From: Methyloligella solikamskensis
Lineage (GTDB): Bacteria; Pseudomonadota; Alphaproteobacteria; Rhizobiales; Methyloligellaceae
Assembly (NCBI RefSeq): GCF_042676065.1
Contig: NZ_JBHTJO010000001.1
Span: 1,054,001-1,118,000, forward strand
DNA length: 64,000 bases
Direction of reading: 5' to 3'
Translations under genes and position numbers: made by a program
Part shown: in pieces, positions 41,898 to 51,079 of the stretch
Numbering within the stretch: the first letter of the stretch is position 1
Layout: every line of letters begins with the position of its first letter
The notes under the pieces: generated by a model
Told to the model about the DNA's origin: nothing
The model's database searches: none
The model's input: only the letters and a program-made list of their open reading frames with translations

Positions 41898-41900
41898 CCC

Positions 41901-42350
41901 ATGGGCGCAAGCGTTCAGACAGGCGGCAACGGGGGCGGGCGCAGCCGGCGCCGCCGTACCGCGCGGCCCATGGCGGAGATCAACGTCACCCCCATGGTCG
42001 ACGTGATGCTGGTGCTGCTGATCATCTTCATGGTAGCGGCGCCCATGCTCACCGTGGGCGTGCCGATCGATCTGCCGAAGACCGGCGCCAGCCAGATGGA
42101 GAGCGCCACGGAGCCTCCGCTGGAGATCAGCATTGCCGGAGACGGCAAGATCTACCTGCAGGAGACGGAGCTCCAGCTCGACGAAATTGTGCCAAAACTC
42201 AAAGCTATCAGTGAGAACAACTCAGAAGCGCGCATCTATGTGCGTGGCGATAGCGCGACCAACTACGGGCTCATCTCGAAAGTTCTCGGCGCGATCAATG
42301 GAGCCGGTTTCACGCGGGTCGGGCTGGTCCAGCTGCCGGAAGAATCTTAG
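41901..42350 (+). CDS. tolR: Tol-Pal inner-membrane protein TolR
   Basis: A 149-residue protein with a basic N-terminus (SRRRRTARPM), one membrane helix (VDVMLVLLIIFMVAAPML, with the essential Asp in INVTPMVDVMLVLL) and a periplasmic ExbD-like domain (VYLPKTGASQ region to VGLVQLPEES). It forms the TolQ-TolR motor. It begins three bases after the tolQ stop. Confidence 0.95.
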   Translation: MGASVQTGGNGGGRSRRRRTARPMAEINVTPMVDVMLVLLIIFMVAAPMLTVGVPIDLPKTGASQMESATEPPLEISIAGDGKIYLQETELQLDEIVPKLKAISENNSEARIYVRGDSATNYGLISKVLGAINGAGFTRVGLVQLPEES

Positions 42351-42396
42351 AGGCCGGACGACGGGACACATAAGGATAGACGGGGCAATTTAGACC

Positions 42397-43353
42397 TTGG
42401 GCAGGAGCGCATTCATCTCCGCCGCTCTGCACGTCGCAATCGTGCTGTGGCTCGTGGTCGTGATCGACGGATCGCCGCTGGATGGCGAGCCGATCCGCGA
42501 GATCCCCGTGGAAATTCTCACGCCGTCGGAGCTTACCCAGATCAAGGCGGGCACCCAGGATGCCCAGAGCGATGCGCCGCTTGCGCCGAAGCCTGAGGAG
42601 AACAAGCCGGAAGCGGTGAACGAGAAGAAGGCGGCCGAGGAATCGACCCCGCCTCCGCCGCCACCCCCGGAAGAGGCGCCGCCCGAGGAAGAAGCGCCCC
42701 AGGAAGAGGCTGAGGAGATCCCGCCGGCGCCGCCCGAGCCTCAGGAATCGGCCGAGACGCCGCCCCCGCCCGATGAAGCCCCGGAACCTGCGGAAGTTGC
42801 CGATAACCGCCCGCCGCCCAGCGCGCCGTTGCGCAAGCCCCCGCCGCCGCCTCAGCCTCAGCAGGCAGAGACGCCGACCCAGAGCAACCGGCCTGCGCCG
42901 GATACGGAGAGCGATTCCAGCACGGACCGGCTGGCGGCGCTTCTGAACAAGATGCCGGATGGAGGCGAGGAGCCCACATTGGATGAGCCGCCGCCGGAGC
43001 AGGCGGAGGAAGACGTGCGCGGCCAGACCAACGGCACCGAGATGACCATGTCGGTGAATGAGATCGACGCCTTGCGGTCGCGCATCGCACAATGCTGGAA
43101 CCCGCCGCCGGGCGGTCTGGGGGCAGAGCGCATCATCGTGAAGCTCCGCATGCAGCTCAACGAGGACGGCACGCTGGTGGGCTATCCCACGGTGGAGAAC
43201 CGGGGCAACTCGCCGTTCTTCCGGGCGGCGGCGGACAGCGCCGTGCGCGCGGTCTATCAGTGCCAGCCATACCCCCTCCCGGTTGAGAAATACTCGCTGT
43301 GGCGGGATATGATTCTCAATTTCGACCCAAGCGATATGTATCGGGCGGGTTAG
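42397..43353 (+). CDS. tolA: Tol-Pal system protein TolA
   Basis: A 318-residue protein that spans the periplasm to connect the motor to TolB-Pal. It has an N-terminal helix (FISAALHVAIVLWLVVVI), a long Pro/Glu-rich domain II (about residues 60-205) in place of the alanine-rich helix of E. coli, and a C-terminal TolA/TonB-like domain (LRSRIAQCWNPPPGGL ... VRAVYQCQPYPLP). The start is a TTG in a poor context. It is between tolR and tolB. Confidence 0.92.
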   Translation: MGRSAFISAALHVAIVLWLVVVIDGSPLDGEPIREIPVEILTPSELTQIKAGTQDAQSDAPLAPKPEENKPEAVNEKKAAEESTPPPPPPPEEAPPEEEAPQEEAEEIPPAPPEPQESAETPPPPDEAPEPAEVADNRPPPSAPLRKPPPPPQPQQAETPTQSNRPAPDTESDSSTDRLAALLNKMPDGGEEPTLDEPPPEQAEEDVRGQTNGTEMTMSVNEIDALRSRIAQCWNPPPGGLGAERIIVKLRMQLNEDGTLVGYPTVENRGNSPFFRAAADSAVRAVYQCQPYPLPVEKYSLWRDMILNFDPSDMYRAG

Positions 43354-43395
43354 ACCGAGAGCGAAACGATTCTCTTTCTCTATAGAAGCGCGCGA

Positions 43396-44790
43396 ATGGC
43401 CATGCTGAAGCATCTTGCAGACGGTTCCCTGTCGGGCGGTCCGACGGGCTTGAAGGCCGGCGATCACGGGAACCGCCGTCTTGCGGCAGGGCTCATGGCG
43501 CTTGCCGCCCTAATCGCGCTGTTCGGGATGGTGCAGCCGGCGCAGGCCCAGCTCGAGCTCGACATCACCCAGGGCAATATCCAGGCTGTGCCTATCGCCA
43601 TCGCTCCGTTCCAGACGGACGGGTCGGTAGATCCGCGCGCGGCGGAGGAAATCACCCAGGTGATCTCCAACGATCTGGCATCGTCCGGCCTGCTCAAGCC
43701 CATCGACCAGGGGGCCTTCATCCAGACCAATGTCAGCACAAATCAACCGCCGCGGTTTCAGGACTGGCAGGTGATCAATGCCCAGGCCCTCGTCGTGGGG
43801 CGGATCGGAGCCAGCGACGGGCGGCTGATGGCGGAGTTCCGGCTGTGGGACGTCTATTCGGGGCGTCAGCTCGCGGGCGAGCAGTTCTTCACCCGGCCGA
43901 AGGACGCAAGGCGAATCGGGCACATCATCGCCGATACAATCTATGAGCGAATCACCGGCGAGAAGGGCTATTTCGACACGCGAATCGTCTTCATCGACGA
44001 ATCCGGACCCAAGGATAAGCGAATCAAGCGCCTGGCGATCATGGATCAGGACGGCCACAACGTGCGGCTTCTGAGTTCCGGCGCGAACCTGGTCGTCACC
44101 CCGCGCTTCAGTCCCTCCACCCAGGAAATCACCTACATGTCCTACGAGGGGGGCGAGCCGAAGGTCTACCTGCTCAACATCGAGACGGGGCAGAAGGAGA
44201 TCGTCGGCGCCTTCCCCGGCATGAGCTTCGCGCCGCGCTTCGCACCGGACGGGCAGCGCATCGTCATGAGCCGCCAGGAGGAGGGCGCGTCGAACATCTT
44301 CGAGATGGATTTGCGCAGCCGGCAGATGCGCCGGCTGACGAGCACGCCGGCCATCGACACCTCGCCCTCCTATTCGCCGGACGGGCGGCAGATCGTGTTC
44401 ACGACGGATCGGGACGGCCGCCAGCAGCTCTATGTGATGAATTCCGACGGCTCGAACCAGCACCGGATCAGCGCAGGAAATGGCAGTTATTCAACGCCTG
44501 TATGGTCGCCGCGGGGGGATCTGATCGCCTTCACCAAGCAGACCGGCGGCAAGTTTCTGATCGGCGTGATGAAGCCCGACGGGACCGGCGAGCGCATCCT
44601 CACGGAAGGTTTCCACAATGAGGGACCGACCTGGGCGCCCAACGGACGGGTGCTCATGTTCTTCCGGGAGTCGCCCGGTGCACAAGGCGGGCCCAAGCTC
44701 TATACGGTCGATCTCACCGGCTATAACGAGCGCCAGGTGCCCACCCCGTCCTTCGCCTCCGATCCCGCCTGGTCGCCCCTGATCAACTGA
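43396..44790 (+). CDS. tolB: Tol-Pal system beta-propeller protein TolB
   Basis: A 464-residue periplasmic protein that binds Pal and TolA. A long N-terminal leader (about residues 1-50) includes a signal peptide ending MVQPAQA; an in-frame ATG nearer the signal peptide is possible. The N-terminal domain (LELDITQGNIQAVPIAIAPF) and the six-bladed propeller with repeated SPDG-type motifs (TYMSYEGG, FAPDGQRIVMSRQ, YSPDGRQIVFTTDRDG, WSPRGDLIAFTK) are clear. It ends with DPAWSPLIN. Confidence 0.95.
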   Translation: MAMLKHLADGSLSGGPTGLKAGDHGNRRLAAGLMALAALIALFGMVQPAQAQLELDITQGNIQAVPIAIAPFQTDGSVDPRAAEEITQVISNDLASSGLLKPIDQGAFIQTNVSTNQPPRFQDWQVINAQALVVGRIGASDGRLMAEFRLWDVYSGRQLAGEQFFTRPKDARRIGHIIADTIYERITGEKGYFDTRIVFIDESGPKDKRIKRLAIMDQDGHNVRLLSSGANLVVTPRFSPSTQEITYMSYEGGEPKVYLLNIETGQKEIVGAFPGMSFAPRFAPDGQRIVMSRQEEGASNIFEMDLRSRQMRRLTSTPAIDTSPSYSPDGRQIVFTTDRDGRQQLYVMNSDGSNQHRISAGNGSYSTPVWSPRGDLIAFTKQTGGKFLIGVMKPDGTGERILTEGFHNEGPTWAPNGRVLMFFRESPGAQGGPKLYTVDLTGYNERQVPTPSFASDPAWSPLIN

Positions 44791-45059
44791 TCGGGTGCGC
44801 CTCTCAAGGCCGTTCTCGAAGCGTGGCTTTTGGGTATCGTTCCCAAACCTAGACGTGCGCTTACCACCTATTAACCATCTTGGCGGATAGTCCGGAATTG
44901 GCTAGCATAGGGGTCATGCGGGGGCCGGAAGTACAGCGTGGCATTTTCGCACCAATACCCGACAAAGTGTTGGGTACGTCTAGTCCGTTCTTGATCTGAA
45001 GGTGGCACGCCGGTATTCCAAAACTTGGCTACTGCCGATTAACCAAAGGAGAGAAGACC

Positions 45060-45212
45060 ATGCAGGGTATGAAGGGCGTTATCGTCGCCGCCACGCTCGT
45101 GGCCGCCGCCGTTGCGCTGGGCGGCTGCTTCCATCATCATGAGAAGGCTGTTGTGACCGAGCCGCTGAAGCTTGGTTCCGCCGTGGTGCTGGAGCAGGTT
45201 GCTCGCGTCTAA
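45060..45212 (+). CDS. Small lipoprotein between tolB and pal
   Basis: A 50-residue protein with a signal peptide and lipobox (VAAAVALGGC, cleavage before the Cys at residue 24), followed by FHHHEKAVVTEPLKLGSAVVLEQVARV. AAGGAGAGAAGACC precedes the ATG. The mature form is only about 27 residues. It is on the tol-pal strand but has its own upstream region (269 bases) and downstream hairpins, so it may be a separate unit. It falls below common gene-calling length limits. The family is unknown; Lpp-like or entericidin-like roles are possible. Confidence 0.8.
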   Translation: MQGMKGVIVAATLVAAAVALGGCFHHHEKAVVTEPLKLGSAVVLEQVARV

Positions 45213-45241
45213 CGCGAATAACCCAAAGAATTTTCTATCGA

Positions 45242-45260
45242 GCAGAAACACCGTTTCTGC
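45242..45260 (+). terminator. Hairpin after the small lipoprotein gene
   Basis: An 8-bp perfect stem GCAGAAAC/GTTTCTGC with loop ACC, about 30 bases after the stop codon and just before the main terminator. No T-run follows; it may protect the transcript end. Confidence 0.55.
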
Positions 45261-45276
45261 ATGATGGATCTGGATG

Positions 45277-45328
45277 CCGGGACGCTGTGGCTCATTTGTT
45301 ACAGCGTCCCGCAACCGGGTCTTTTTTT
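45277..45328 (+). terminator. Rho-independent terminator after the small lipoprotein gene
   Basis: A 10-bp perfect stem GGGACGCTGT/ACAGCGTCCC with a 12-base loop, then CCGGGTC and eight T. It separates the small lipoprotein from pal, indicating independent transcription. Confidence 0.75.
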
Positions 45329-45490
45329 TCGTCTTTTTTTCGAGACGTTTTTTGAGTCTTTTTCTGCGTCTTGGGTCTTGGTTTTGACACGCGACGCGGC
45401 TTAGCTGCGTCCCGCGCGTTTATGGCTAGGAAAACGTTAAGCATTTAAGCCTAACGCTTTGAAAAGTCTATTTAGCGGGAGTTTCTGTCG

Positions 45491-46006
45491 ATGCGCTTCA
45501 ACGAAGTCGCGAGACGGACGGGGCACATCGCTTGCGTCCTCACCATAGCCGTCATCTTGGCCGCTTGCGCCCGTCAGAGCCCCAAGGATTATGGGGCGAA
45601 CGGACTGGGAAGCGCTGGCCCGGCCACGCCTGGTTCAAGCCAGGATTTCGCACAGAATGTGGGCGACACGGTTCACTTCCTGACGGATCAGACCACTCTG
45701 ACACCGCAGGCGGAGGGCATCCTTCGTAAGCAGGCCCAATGGCTGAACCAGTATCCACAATACTCGATCACGCTTGAGGGCCATGCCGACGAGCGCGGCA
45801 CGCGCGAATACAATATCGCCCTGGGCTCGCGCCGTGCGACGACGGTTCGCAACTATCTGGCGCAGCAGGGTGTGAACCCGGCGCGCATGCGGACCATCTC
45901 CTACGGCAAGGAGCGCCCCGTGGCGGTTTGCGACAACATCTCGTGCTGGTCCCAGAACCGGCGCGTGACCACCAATCTCAACACGCGGGCCATGGCCCAG
46001 CGCTAG
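45491..46006 (+). CDS. pal: Peptidoglycan-associated lipoprotein Pal
   Basis: A 171-residue outer-membrane lipoprotein that binds peptidoglycan. The lipobox is AVILAAC at about residue 26. The OmpA-like domain contains VHFLTDQTTLTPQAEGIL, ITLEGHADERGTREYNIALGSRRATTV and ISYGKERPVAVCDN. The C-terminus carries NRRVTTNLN. It completes the Tol-Pal complex. The next gene on the same strand is tilS; the cpoB gene normally seen between them is absent. Confidence 0.95.
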   Translation: MRFNEVARRTGHIACVLTIAVILAACARQSPKDYGANGLGSAGPATPGSSQDFAQNVGDTVHFLTDQTTLTPQAEGILRKQAQWLNQYPQYSITLEGHADERGTREYNIALGSRRATTVRNYLAQQGVNPARMRTISYGKERPVAVCDNISCWSQNRRVTTNLNTRAMAQR

Positions 46007-46214
46007 GCGCTGCTGCTTACGATGAGCGTTCTACGGGTCGGAAGAGCTTGATTCTTCTGCCCTCCGGTGCCTTTTCTACACTCTGATCTGGGCGTCCGCG
46101 GCTTGAGCCCCGGGCGCCCGATTGGCTTTAGGCACCGAAAACCCGGTCGCGACCGGCGAGAGAGCTCGCCGGCTGGATGCGGCCATCCAGAGCTGCCATG
46201 GGATTGGTCAGACG

Positions 46215-47510
46215 ATGACCGACGCTCAGACCCCAATCTCCGTCGAGGCTTGCGAACCGATCTTCGCGCGCCTGTCCGATTATCCGCGTTTGGCGATAGC
46301 GGTTTCGGGCGGGCCGGACAGTCTGGCGCTGCTTTCTCTCCTCCATCGCTGGAAGGACGCGCAGGCGCATGGGCCGGAGATTACGGCTCTGACCGTGGAT
46401 CATGGCTTGCGTGCCGAATCGGCCGATGAAGCTGCTCTCGTCGCGCGGATCGCCGGCAAGATGGGCATTCCGCACACGACACTTCGCTGGGACGCAGGCG
46501 CTGCCGGGACGTCCGGCATACAGGCCCGGGCCCGGCAGGCGCGCTATGACCTCATGGCGGCCTACTGCCATGAGAACGACATCCCGGCGCTTCTGACGGC
46601 CCATCACCTGGACGATCAGGCCGAGACGTTCCTCATGCGGCTAGCCCGAGGCAGTGGCCTGGACGGGCTTGCAGCCATCCCTGAGCGGGGCGACTGGGCG
46701 GGGATCGCCCTATATCGGCCTCTGCTGGATGTGCCCAAGGCGCAGCTGATCGCGACGGTGGAGTCCGCCGGAATTCCTTACGCGAAAGATCCGAGCAATA
46801 CCGATTCCCGCTTCGAGCGCGCCCGGCTTCGCAAAGAGCAGGCGGCATGGCAAGCCCTGGGGCTGACGCCGGAGGCGCTGGCGCTTGCTGCGAAGCGCTT
46901 GTCCCGGGCCCGCGCGGCACTGGATGCGGCAACCGAAGATTTCCTGGCCGAGGCGGCCCAGGTGAGCCGCGCCGGCAGTGCCGCGGTCGATACGGTGGCG
47001 CTCATGGCAGCGCCCGACGAGATCGCGATTCGGGCTCTGCAGCGTCTCATTGCCATGACGGGCGGGCGCGACGAGCCGGTTCGCCTCGCCAAGCTTGAGG
47101 TGCTTCTAGAGGAGCTCCGCGCAGATCCGGGCGTGCCGTGGACCCTCGGCGGCTGCCGGTTGATCCCCGAAAATGGACGGCTGCAGATCGTCCGTGAGCT
47201 CCGCCGGGACGGCATCGCCGACCTCACCCTTCAGCCTGGGGAGCGCGCCTTGTGGGACAACCGATTCCTGGTCTCTCTGACGGAGACCGCCGCGACGCCG
47301 GTCACCGTGCGGGCGCTGGGCGATGTTCAGGCGCGGACGCTTGCCGAAACCACGCCGTGGCTTGCGGAAATCTCGCCTCTGGCGCGGGCCTCCCTGCCAT
47401 CATGCTGGCGCAATCAGGCGTTGCTATCGGTGTCCTGTCAGGGGCTGGAGCCTGAGGTTTCGTGCCGCGAAGCACAGTTCAGCGCACGCTTTGTGCACGC
47501 GTCTGCTTGA
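46215..47510 (+). CDS. tilS: tRNA(Ile)-lysidine synthase
   Basis: A 431-residue N-type ATP pyrophosphatase that converts C34 of tRNA-Ile(CAU) to lysidine, allowing AUA decoding. The PP-loop is AVSGGPDSLALLSLL; further markers are ALTVDHGLRAES, QARARQARYDLM and TAHHLDDQAETFLMRLARGSG. The C-terminal domain is shorter and more divergent than in E. coli. I chose the ATG nearest the conserved start; an in-frame codon 93 bases earlier would add a non-conserved leader. Confidence 0.93.
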   Translation: MTDAQTPISVEACEPIFARLSDYPRLAIAVSGGPDSLALLSLLHRWKDAQAHGPEITALTVDHGLRAESADEAALVARIAGKMGIPHTTLRWDAGAAGTSGIQARARQARYDLMAAYCHENDIPALLTAHHLDDQAETFLMRLARGSGLDGLAAIPERGDWAGIALYRPLLDVPKAQLIATVESAGIPYAKDPSNTDSRFERARLRKEQAAWQALGLTPEALALAAKRLSRARAALDAATEDFLAEAAQVSRAGSAAVDTVALMAAPDEIAIRALQRLIAMTGGRDEPVRLAKLEVLLEELRADPGVPWTLGGCRLIPENGRLQIVRELRRDGIADLTLQPGERALWDNRFLVSLTETAATPVTVRALGDVQARTLAETTPWLAEISPLARASLPSCWRNQALLSVSCQGLEPEVSCREAQFSARFVHASA

Positions 47511-47762
47511 TTTGACGAGCAGACTTCGTGGACGGCTCCCCGCACGTTGAGAAAGAATGCACGGTTTTGCGCTAAATTATGCGCGTGTTACGAGCCGGTG
47601 CGACCCCTCGTCCTCGTTCATTCGCGGGGCTTTCAGGCGGTTGGCAAACGGTTCGCCGGTGCCTATCTTTAACCTTCGACGTAGGCTCTTCGGCGATTTG
47701 CTCGCAACCCAAGTAAATTGCGCGGAGAGAATGCGTCCTCACCTCATAAACCAGGGCAATCG

Positions 47763-49706
47763 ATGAATTCGAACTTCCGTAATTTCGCGATCTGGGTGTT
47801 TATCGGTCTTTTGCTGATTGCCCTGTTCAACCTGTTTCAGAGCCCCAGCAGTCATGTCCGCGGGTCGGAGATCAGCTTCTCGCAGCTCTTGAGCGACGTC
47901 GATAACGGCAGCGTTCAGGACGTGACCATCTCCGGCAGCCAGATTACCGGTCATTATCAGGACGGACGCACCTTCCAGACCTATGCGCCGAACGATCCGG
48001 GGCTGGTGGAGCGGCTCTACAACAAGGACGTGAAGATCACCGCGAAACCGTCGGAAGACGACGTGCCGTCGCTGATGGGCGTGCTGGTCTCCTGGTTCCC
48101 CATGCTGCTCCTGATCGCGGTGTGGATCTTCTTCATGCGCCAGATGCAGTCCGGCGGCGGCCGGGCTATGGGCTTTGGCAAGTCGAAGGCCAAGCTGCTG
48201 ACCGAGCGTCAGGGCCGGGTCACCTTCGAAGATGTCGCCGGCGTCAATGAGGCGAAGGAGGATCTGCAGGAGATCGTCGAGTTCCTGAAGGACCCGCAGA
48301 AATTCCAGCGGCTGGGCGGACGTATTCCGCGCGGCGCGCTGCTGGTGGGCCCTCCCGGCACGGGTAAGACCCTGATCGCGCGTGCGGTCGCGGGCGAGGC
48401 CAATGTGCCGTTCTTCACCATCTCCGGCTCCGACTTCGTGGAGATGTTCGTCGGTGTCGGTGCGTCCCGCGTGCGCGACATGTTCGAGCAGGCGAAGAAG
48501 AACGCGCCCTGCATCATCTTCATCGACGAGATCGACGCGGTCGGCCGTCATCGCGGCGCCGGTCTCGGCGGCGGCAATGACGAGCGCGAGCAGACCCTGA
48601 ACCAGCTGCTGGTCGAGATGGACGGTTTCGAGGCGAATGAAGGCATCATCCTGATCGCCGCTACCAACCGTCCCGACGTGCTGGACCCGGCGCTGCTGCG
48701 TCCCGGCCGTTTCGACCGTCAGGTGGTCGTGCCGCGCCCCGACATCATCGGCCGCGAGCGCATCCTCAACGTTCATGTCCGCAAGGTGCCGCTGGCGCCG
48801 AATGTGGACCTCCGCACCATCGCGCGCGGCACGCCGGGCTTCTCCGGCGCCGACCTCGCCAATCTGGTGAACGAGGCGGCCCTGCTGGCAGCTCGCCGGT
48901 CCAAGCGTCTGGTGACGCAAGCCGAGCTTGAGGACGCCAAGGACAAAGTCATGATGGGCGCCGAGCGGCGGTCCATGGTGATGACCGACGAGGAGAAGAT
49001 GCTGACCGCCTATCACGAGGGCGGCCACGCCCTGGTGGCACTGCATCAGGAATATTCCGACCCTGTCCACAAGGCGACCATCATTCCGCGCGGCCGAGCG
49101 CTGGGCATGGTGATGCGTTTGCCCGAGCGGGACGTGCTGTCCCACACCCGTGGTAAGCTGATGGCCGACCTCACGGTGGCCATGGGCGGACGCGTGGCCG
49201 AGGAGGTGATCTTCGGCTACGAGAAGGTCACCTCGGGTGCGTCTTCGGACATCAAGATGGCGACCAACCTGGCGCGCGCCATGGTCACCCAATTCGGCAT
49301 GTCCGATAAGCTGGGGCCGCTGGCCTATGGCGAGAACGAGGAAGAGGTGTTTCTCGGCCATTCCGTGGCGCGGCAGCAGAACCTCTCCGACGACACGCAA
49401 GCCATGGTCGACGAGGAGATCCACCGTTTCGTGGACGAGGCCTACGACCGGGCGCGGAAGATCATCGACGAGAATCTCGAGGAACTGCACACCATCGCGA
49501 AGGGGCTTATCGAATACGAGACCCTGACCGGCGAGGAGATCAAGGATCTGCTCAAGGGCAAGCCGCCGAAGCGGGATGCCGCCGACGATACGCCGAGCAA
49601 GCCCAGCGCATCTTCCGCGGTCCCGGCGACCGGCGGCGGGAAGAAAAAGAAGAAATCGGACCCCGAGCCGGGCACGGGCGGTATGGAGCCGCAGCCGCAG
49701 ACTTAA
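47763..49706 (+). CDS. ftsH: ATP-dependent zinc metalloprotease FtsH
   Basis: A 647-residue membrane-bound AAA+ protease that degrades unfolded membrane proteins and regulatory targets such as LpxC and sigma-32. Two membrane helices (residues 8-26 and ~103-123) flank a periplasmic domain. The AAA+ part has GPPGTGKTLIARA and FIDEIDAVGRHRG, and the protease site is HEGGH at residues 418-422 (Gly in place of the more common Ala, as in many Rhizobiales), with the third ligand Asp in VTSGASSDIKMATN. The C-terminus is Lys-rich (GGGKKKKKSDPEPG). Confidence 0.97.
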   Translation: MNSNFRNFAIWVFIGLLLIALFNLFQSPSSHVRGSEISFSQLLSDVDNGSVQDVTISGSQITGHYQDGRTFQTYAPNDPGLVERLYNKDVKITAKPSEDDVPSLMGVLVSWFPMLLLIAVWIFFMRQMQSGGGRAMGFGKSKAKLLTERQGRVTFEDVAGVNEAKEDLQEIVEFLKDPQKFQRLGGRIPRGALLVGPPGTGKTLIARAVAGEANVPFFTISGSDFVEMFVGVGASRVRDMFEQAKKNAPCIIFIDEIDAVGRHRGAGLGGGNDEREQTLNQLLVEMDGFEANEGIILIAATNRPDVLDPALLRPGRFDRQVVVPRPDIIGRERILNVHVRKVPLAPNVDLRTIARGTPGFSGADLANLVNEAALLAARRSKRLVTQAELEDAKDKVMMGAERRSMVMTDEEKMLTAYHEGGHALVALHQEYSDPVHKATIIPRGRALGMVMRLPERDVLSHTRGKLMADLTVAMGGRVAEEVIFGYEKVTSGASSDIKMATNLARAMVTQFGMSDKLGPLAYGENEEEVFLGHSVARQQNLSDDTQAMVDEEIHRFVDEAYDRARKIIDENLEELHTIAKGLIEYETLTGEEIKDLLKGKPPKRDAADDTPSKPSASSAVPATGGGKKKKKSDPEPGTGGMEPQPQT

Positions 49707-49729
49707 AGGGTCGAGACACCAAAAGATTC

Positions 49730-49762
49730 GAAGGCCATCGCCCCTGACGGACGGTGGCCTTC
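49730..49762 (+). terminator. Hairpin between ftsH and folP
   Basis: An 11-bp stem GAAGGCCATCG/CGGTGGCCTTC (one G-T pair) with an 11-base loop. It is followed by GTCGTTTC rather than a full T-run, so it may be a partial terminator or an attenuator before folP. Confidence 0.5.
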
Positions 49763-49807
49763 GTCGTTTCAGGGGCAACGAATGTTTTCCGATTCTACCG
49801 GCACGCC

Positions 49808-50890
49808 ATGTCACGTCTTTATCTAAGGCCGCTCGGCTTTCTGTACGGCCCGGCCGCCAAGACGGGGCTCGCCGAAGGTTTCGCCCTTCCGGTGGCCGGC
49901 GGTCCGGTGGCCTTCACGCTCGCGGAGGTCATCGAGGGAGAGCCCGGCTCTTCCAAGCGCCGCATGATGACGGCGAGCGATCTTTCCCAGACCAAGGACA
50001 GCGACCTCTACGCCGCGATCGGGCAGGTAACCGCGCCACGGGCAGGCTTTGCGGGCATCTCGGCGGAGCGCCTCTCCTCGGGACGTCCGCTGCTCATGGG
50101 CATCGTCAACGTGACGCCGGACAGCTTCTCCGATGGCGGGCTGTTCGATCAGAAGGAGCCGGCGGTGAACCACGCCGCGGAGCTGATCCAGGCGGGCGCG
50201 GAGATCGTCGATATCGGTGGCGAATCCACCCGGCCGGGCTCGGAAGCCGTTCCAGGCGAGGACGAGCTCTCTCGGGTTATTCCGGTTCTGGAGGACTTGC
50301 ACGGCGTGAAGGCCGTGATCTCCGTGGACACGCGGAAAGCGGAGGTGGCGCGTGCAGCCGCCGAGCAGGGCGCTACCATCTTCAACGATGTCTCGGCGCT
50401 GACCTTCGATGAGAAGAGCCTAGAGACGGCGGTGGAGACCGGCATGGCGGTGGTGCTTATGCATGCCCAGGGCGAGCCCAAGACCATGCAGAAGAACCCG
50501 ACCTATGAGGACGTGGTTCTGGAGGTCTACGACTATCTGGCGGAGCGGATCGCGGCGGTCTCAGAGGCCGGTGTACCGAAGGACCGGATCGTCGCCGATC
50601 CCGGCGTCGGCTTCGGCAAGGATATCGACCACAATCTCGATCTTCTGGCGCATCTCTCCATTTTCCACGGTCTCGGCGTGCCGGTTCTGGTCGGCGCCTC
50701 GCGCAAGCGCTTCATCGAAGGGGTGATCGGGGAGAAGAACCCGCGCAACCGCGAGCCAGGCTCTCAGGCGATCGCCATCTCGTCGGCCTCGCAAGGGGTG
50801 CAGATCATGCGCGTCCACGATGTGGCGGCTACCCGCCAGGCGCTCGAGGTCTGGCATGGCAGCGTGACGGGGCGTCCCGAAAAAGCCTGA
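49808..50890 (+). CDS. folP: Dihydropteroate synthase
   Basis: Enzyme joining p-aminobenzoate with dihydropterin pyrophosphate in folate synthesis. The TIM barrel begins around residue 95 with LLMGIVNVTPDSFSDGG, followed by EIVDIGGESTRPGS, VISVDTRKAEVARAA, and VGFGKDIDHNLDLLAHL. The first ~90 residues (SRLYLRPLGFLYGPAAKTGLA) are an extension typical of alphaproteobacterial FolP. The ATG was chosen at the start of this conserved extension; a frame open 54 bases further has no ribosome site. Confidence 0.92.
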   Translation: MSRLYLRPLGFLYGPAAKTGLAEGFALPVAGGPVAFTLAEVIEGEPGSSKRRMMTASDLSQTKDSDLYAAIGQVTAPRAGFAGISAERLSSGRPLLMGIVNVTPDSFSDGGLFDQKEPAVNHAAELIQAGAEIVDIGGESTRPGSEAVPGEDELSRVIPVLEDLHGVKAVISVDTRKAEVARAAAEQGATIFNDVSALTFDEKSLETAVETGMAVVLMHAQGEPKTMQKNPTYEDVVLEVYDYLAERIAAVSEAGVPKDRIVADPGVGFGKDIDHNLDLLAHLSIFHGLGVPVLVGASRKRFIEGVIGEKNPRNREPGSQAIAISSASQGVQIMRVHDVAATRQALEVWHGSVTGRPEKA

Positions 50891-51079
50891 AAAACAGGGT
50901 AAATCGATCCTTAAGACGACGGTCCAGCCTCGCGTTCCGGCTGTAACCGTTGCTTACATGATTTGAACGCAGGATGGGCCGCTAAGAGGCATTATGCCTC
51001 TCTCGCATGAGGGGCGATCACAGATTCGGAGAGGACGAAGGCGAGGGCACTGATCCTCGCCCGGTTTGGGGGTTTCGCT

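Noticed and set aside
47511..47762. 69-codon frame upstream of ftsH
   Set aside because: No domain, no ribosome site, and it overlaps the ftsH start region.
47739..49814. 691-codon open frame antisense to ftsH
   Set aside because: High GC keeps frames open opposite real genes. It has no recognisable domain, is rich in His, Arg and Gln, and overlaps a fully conserved ftsH.
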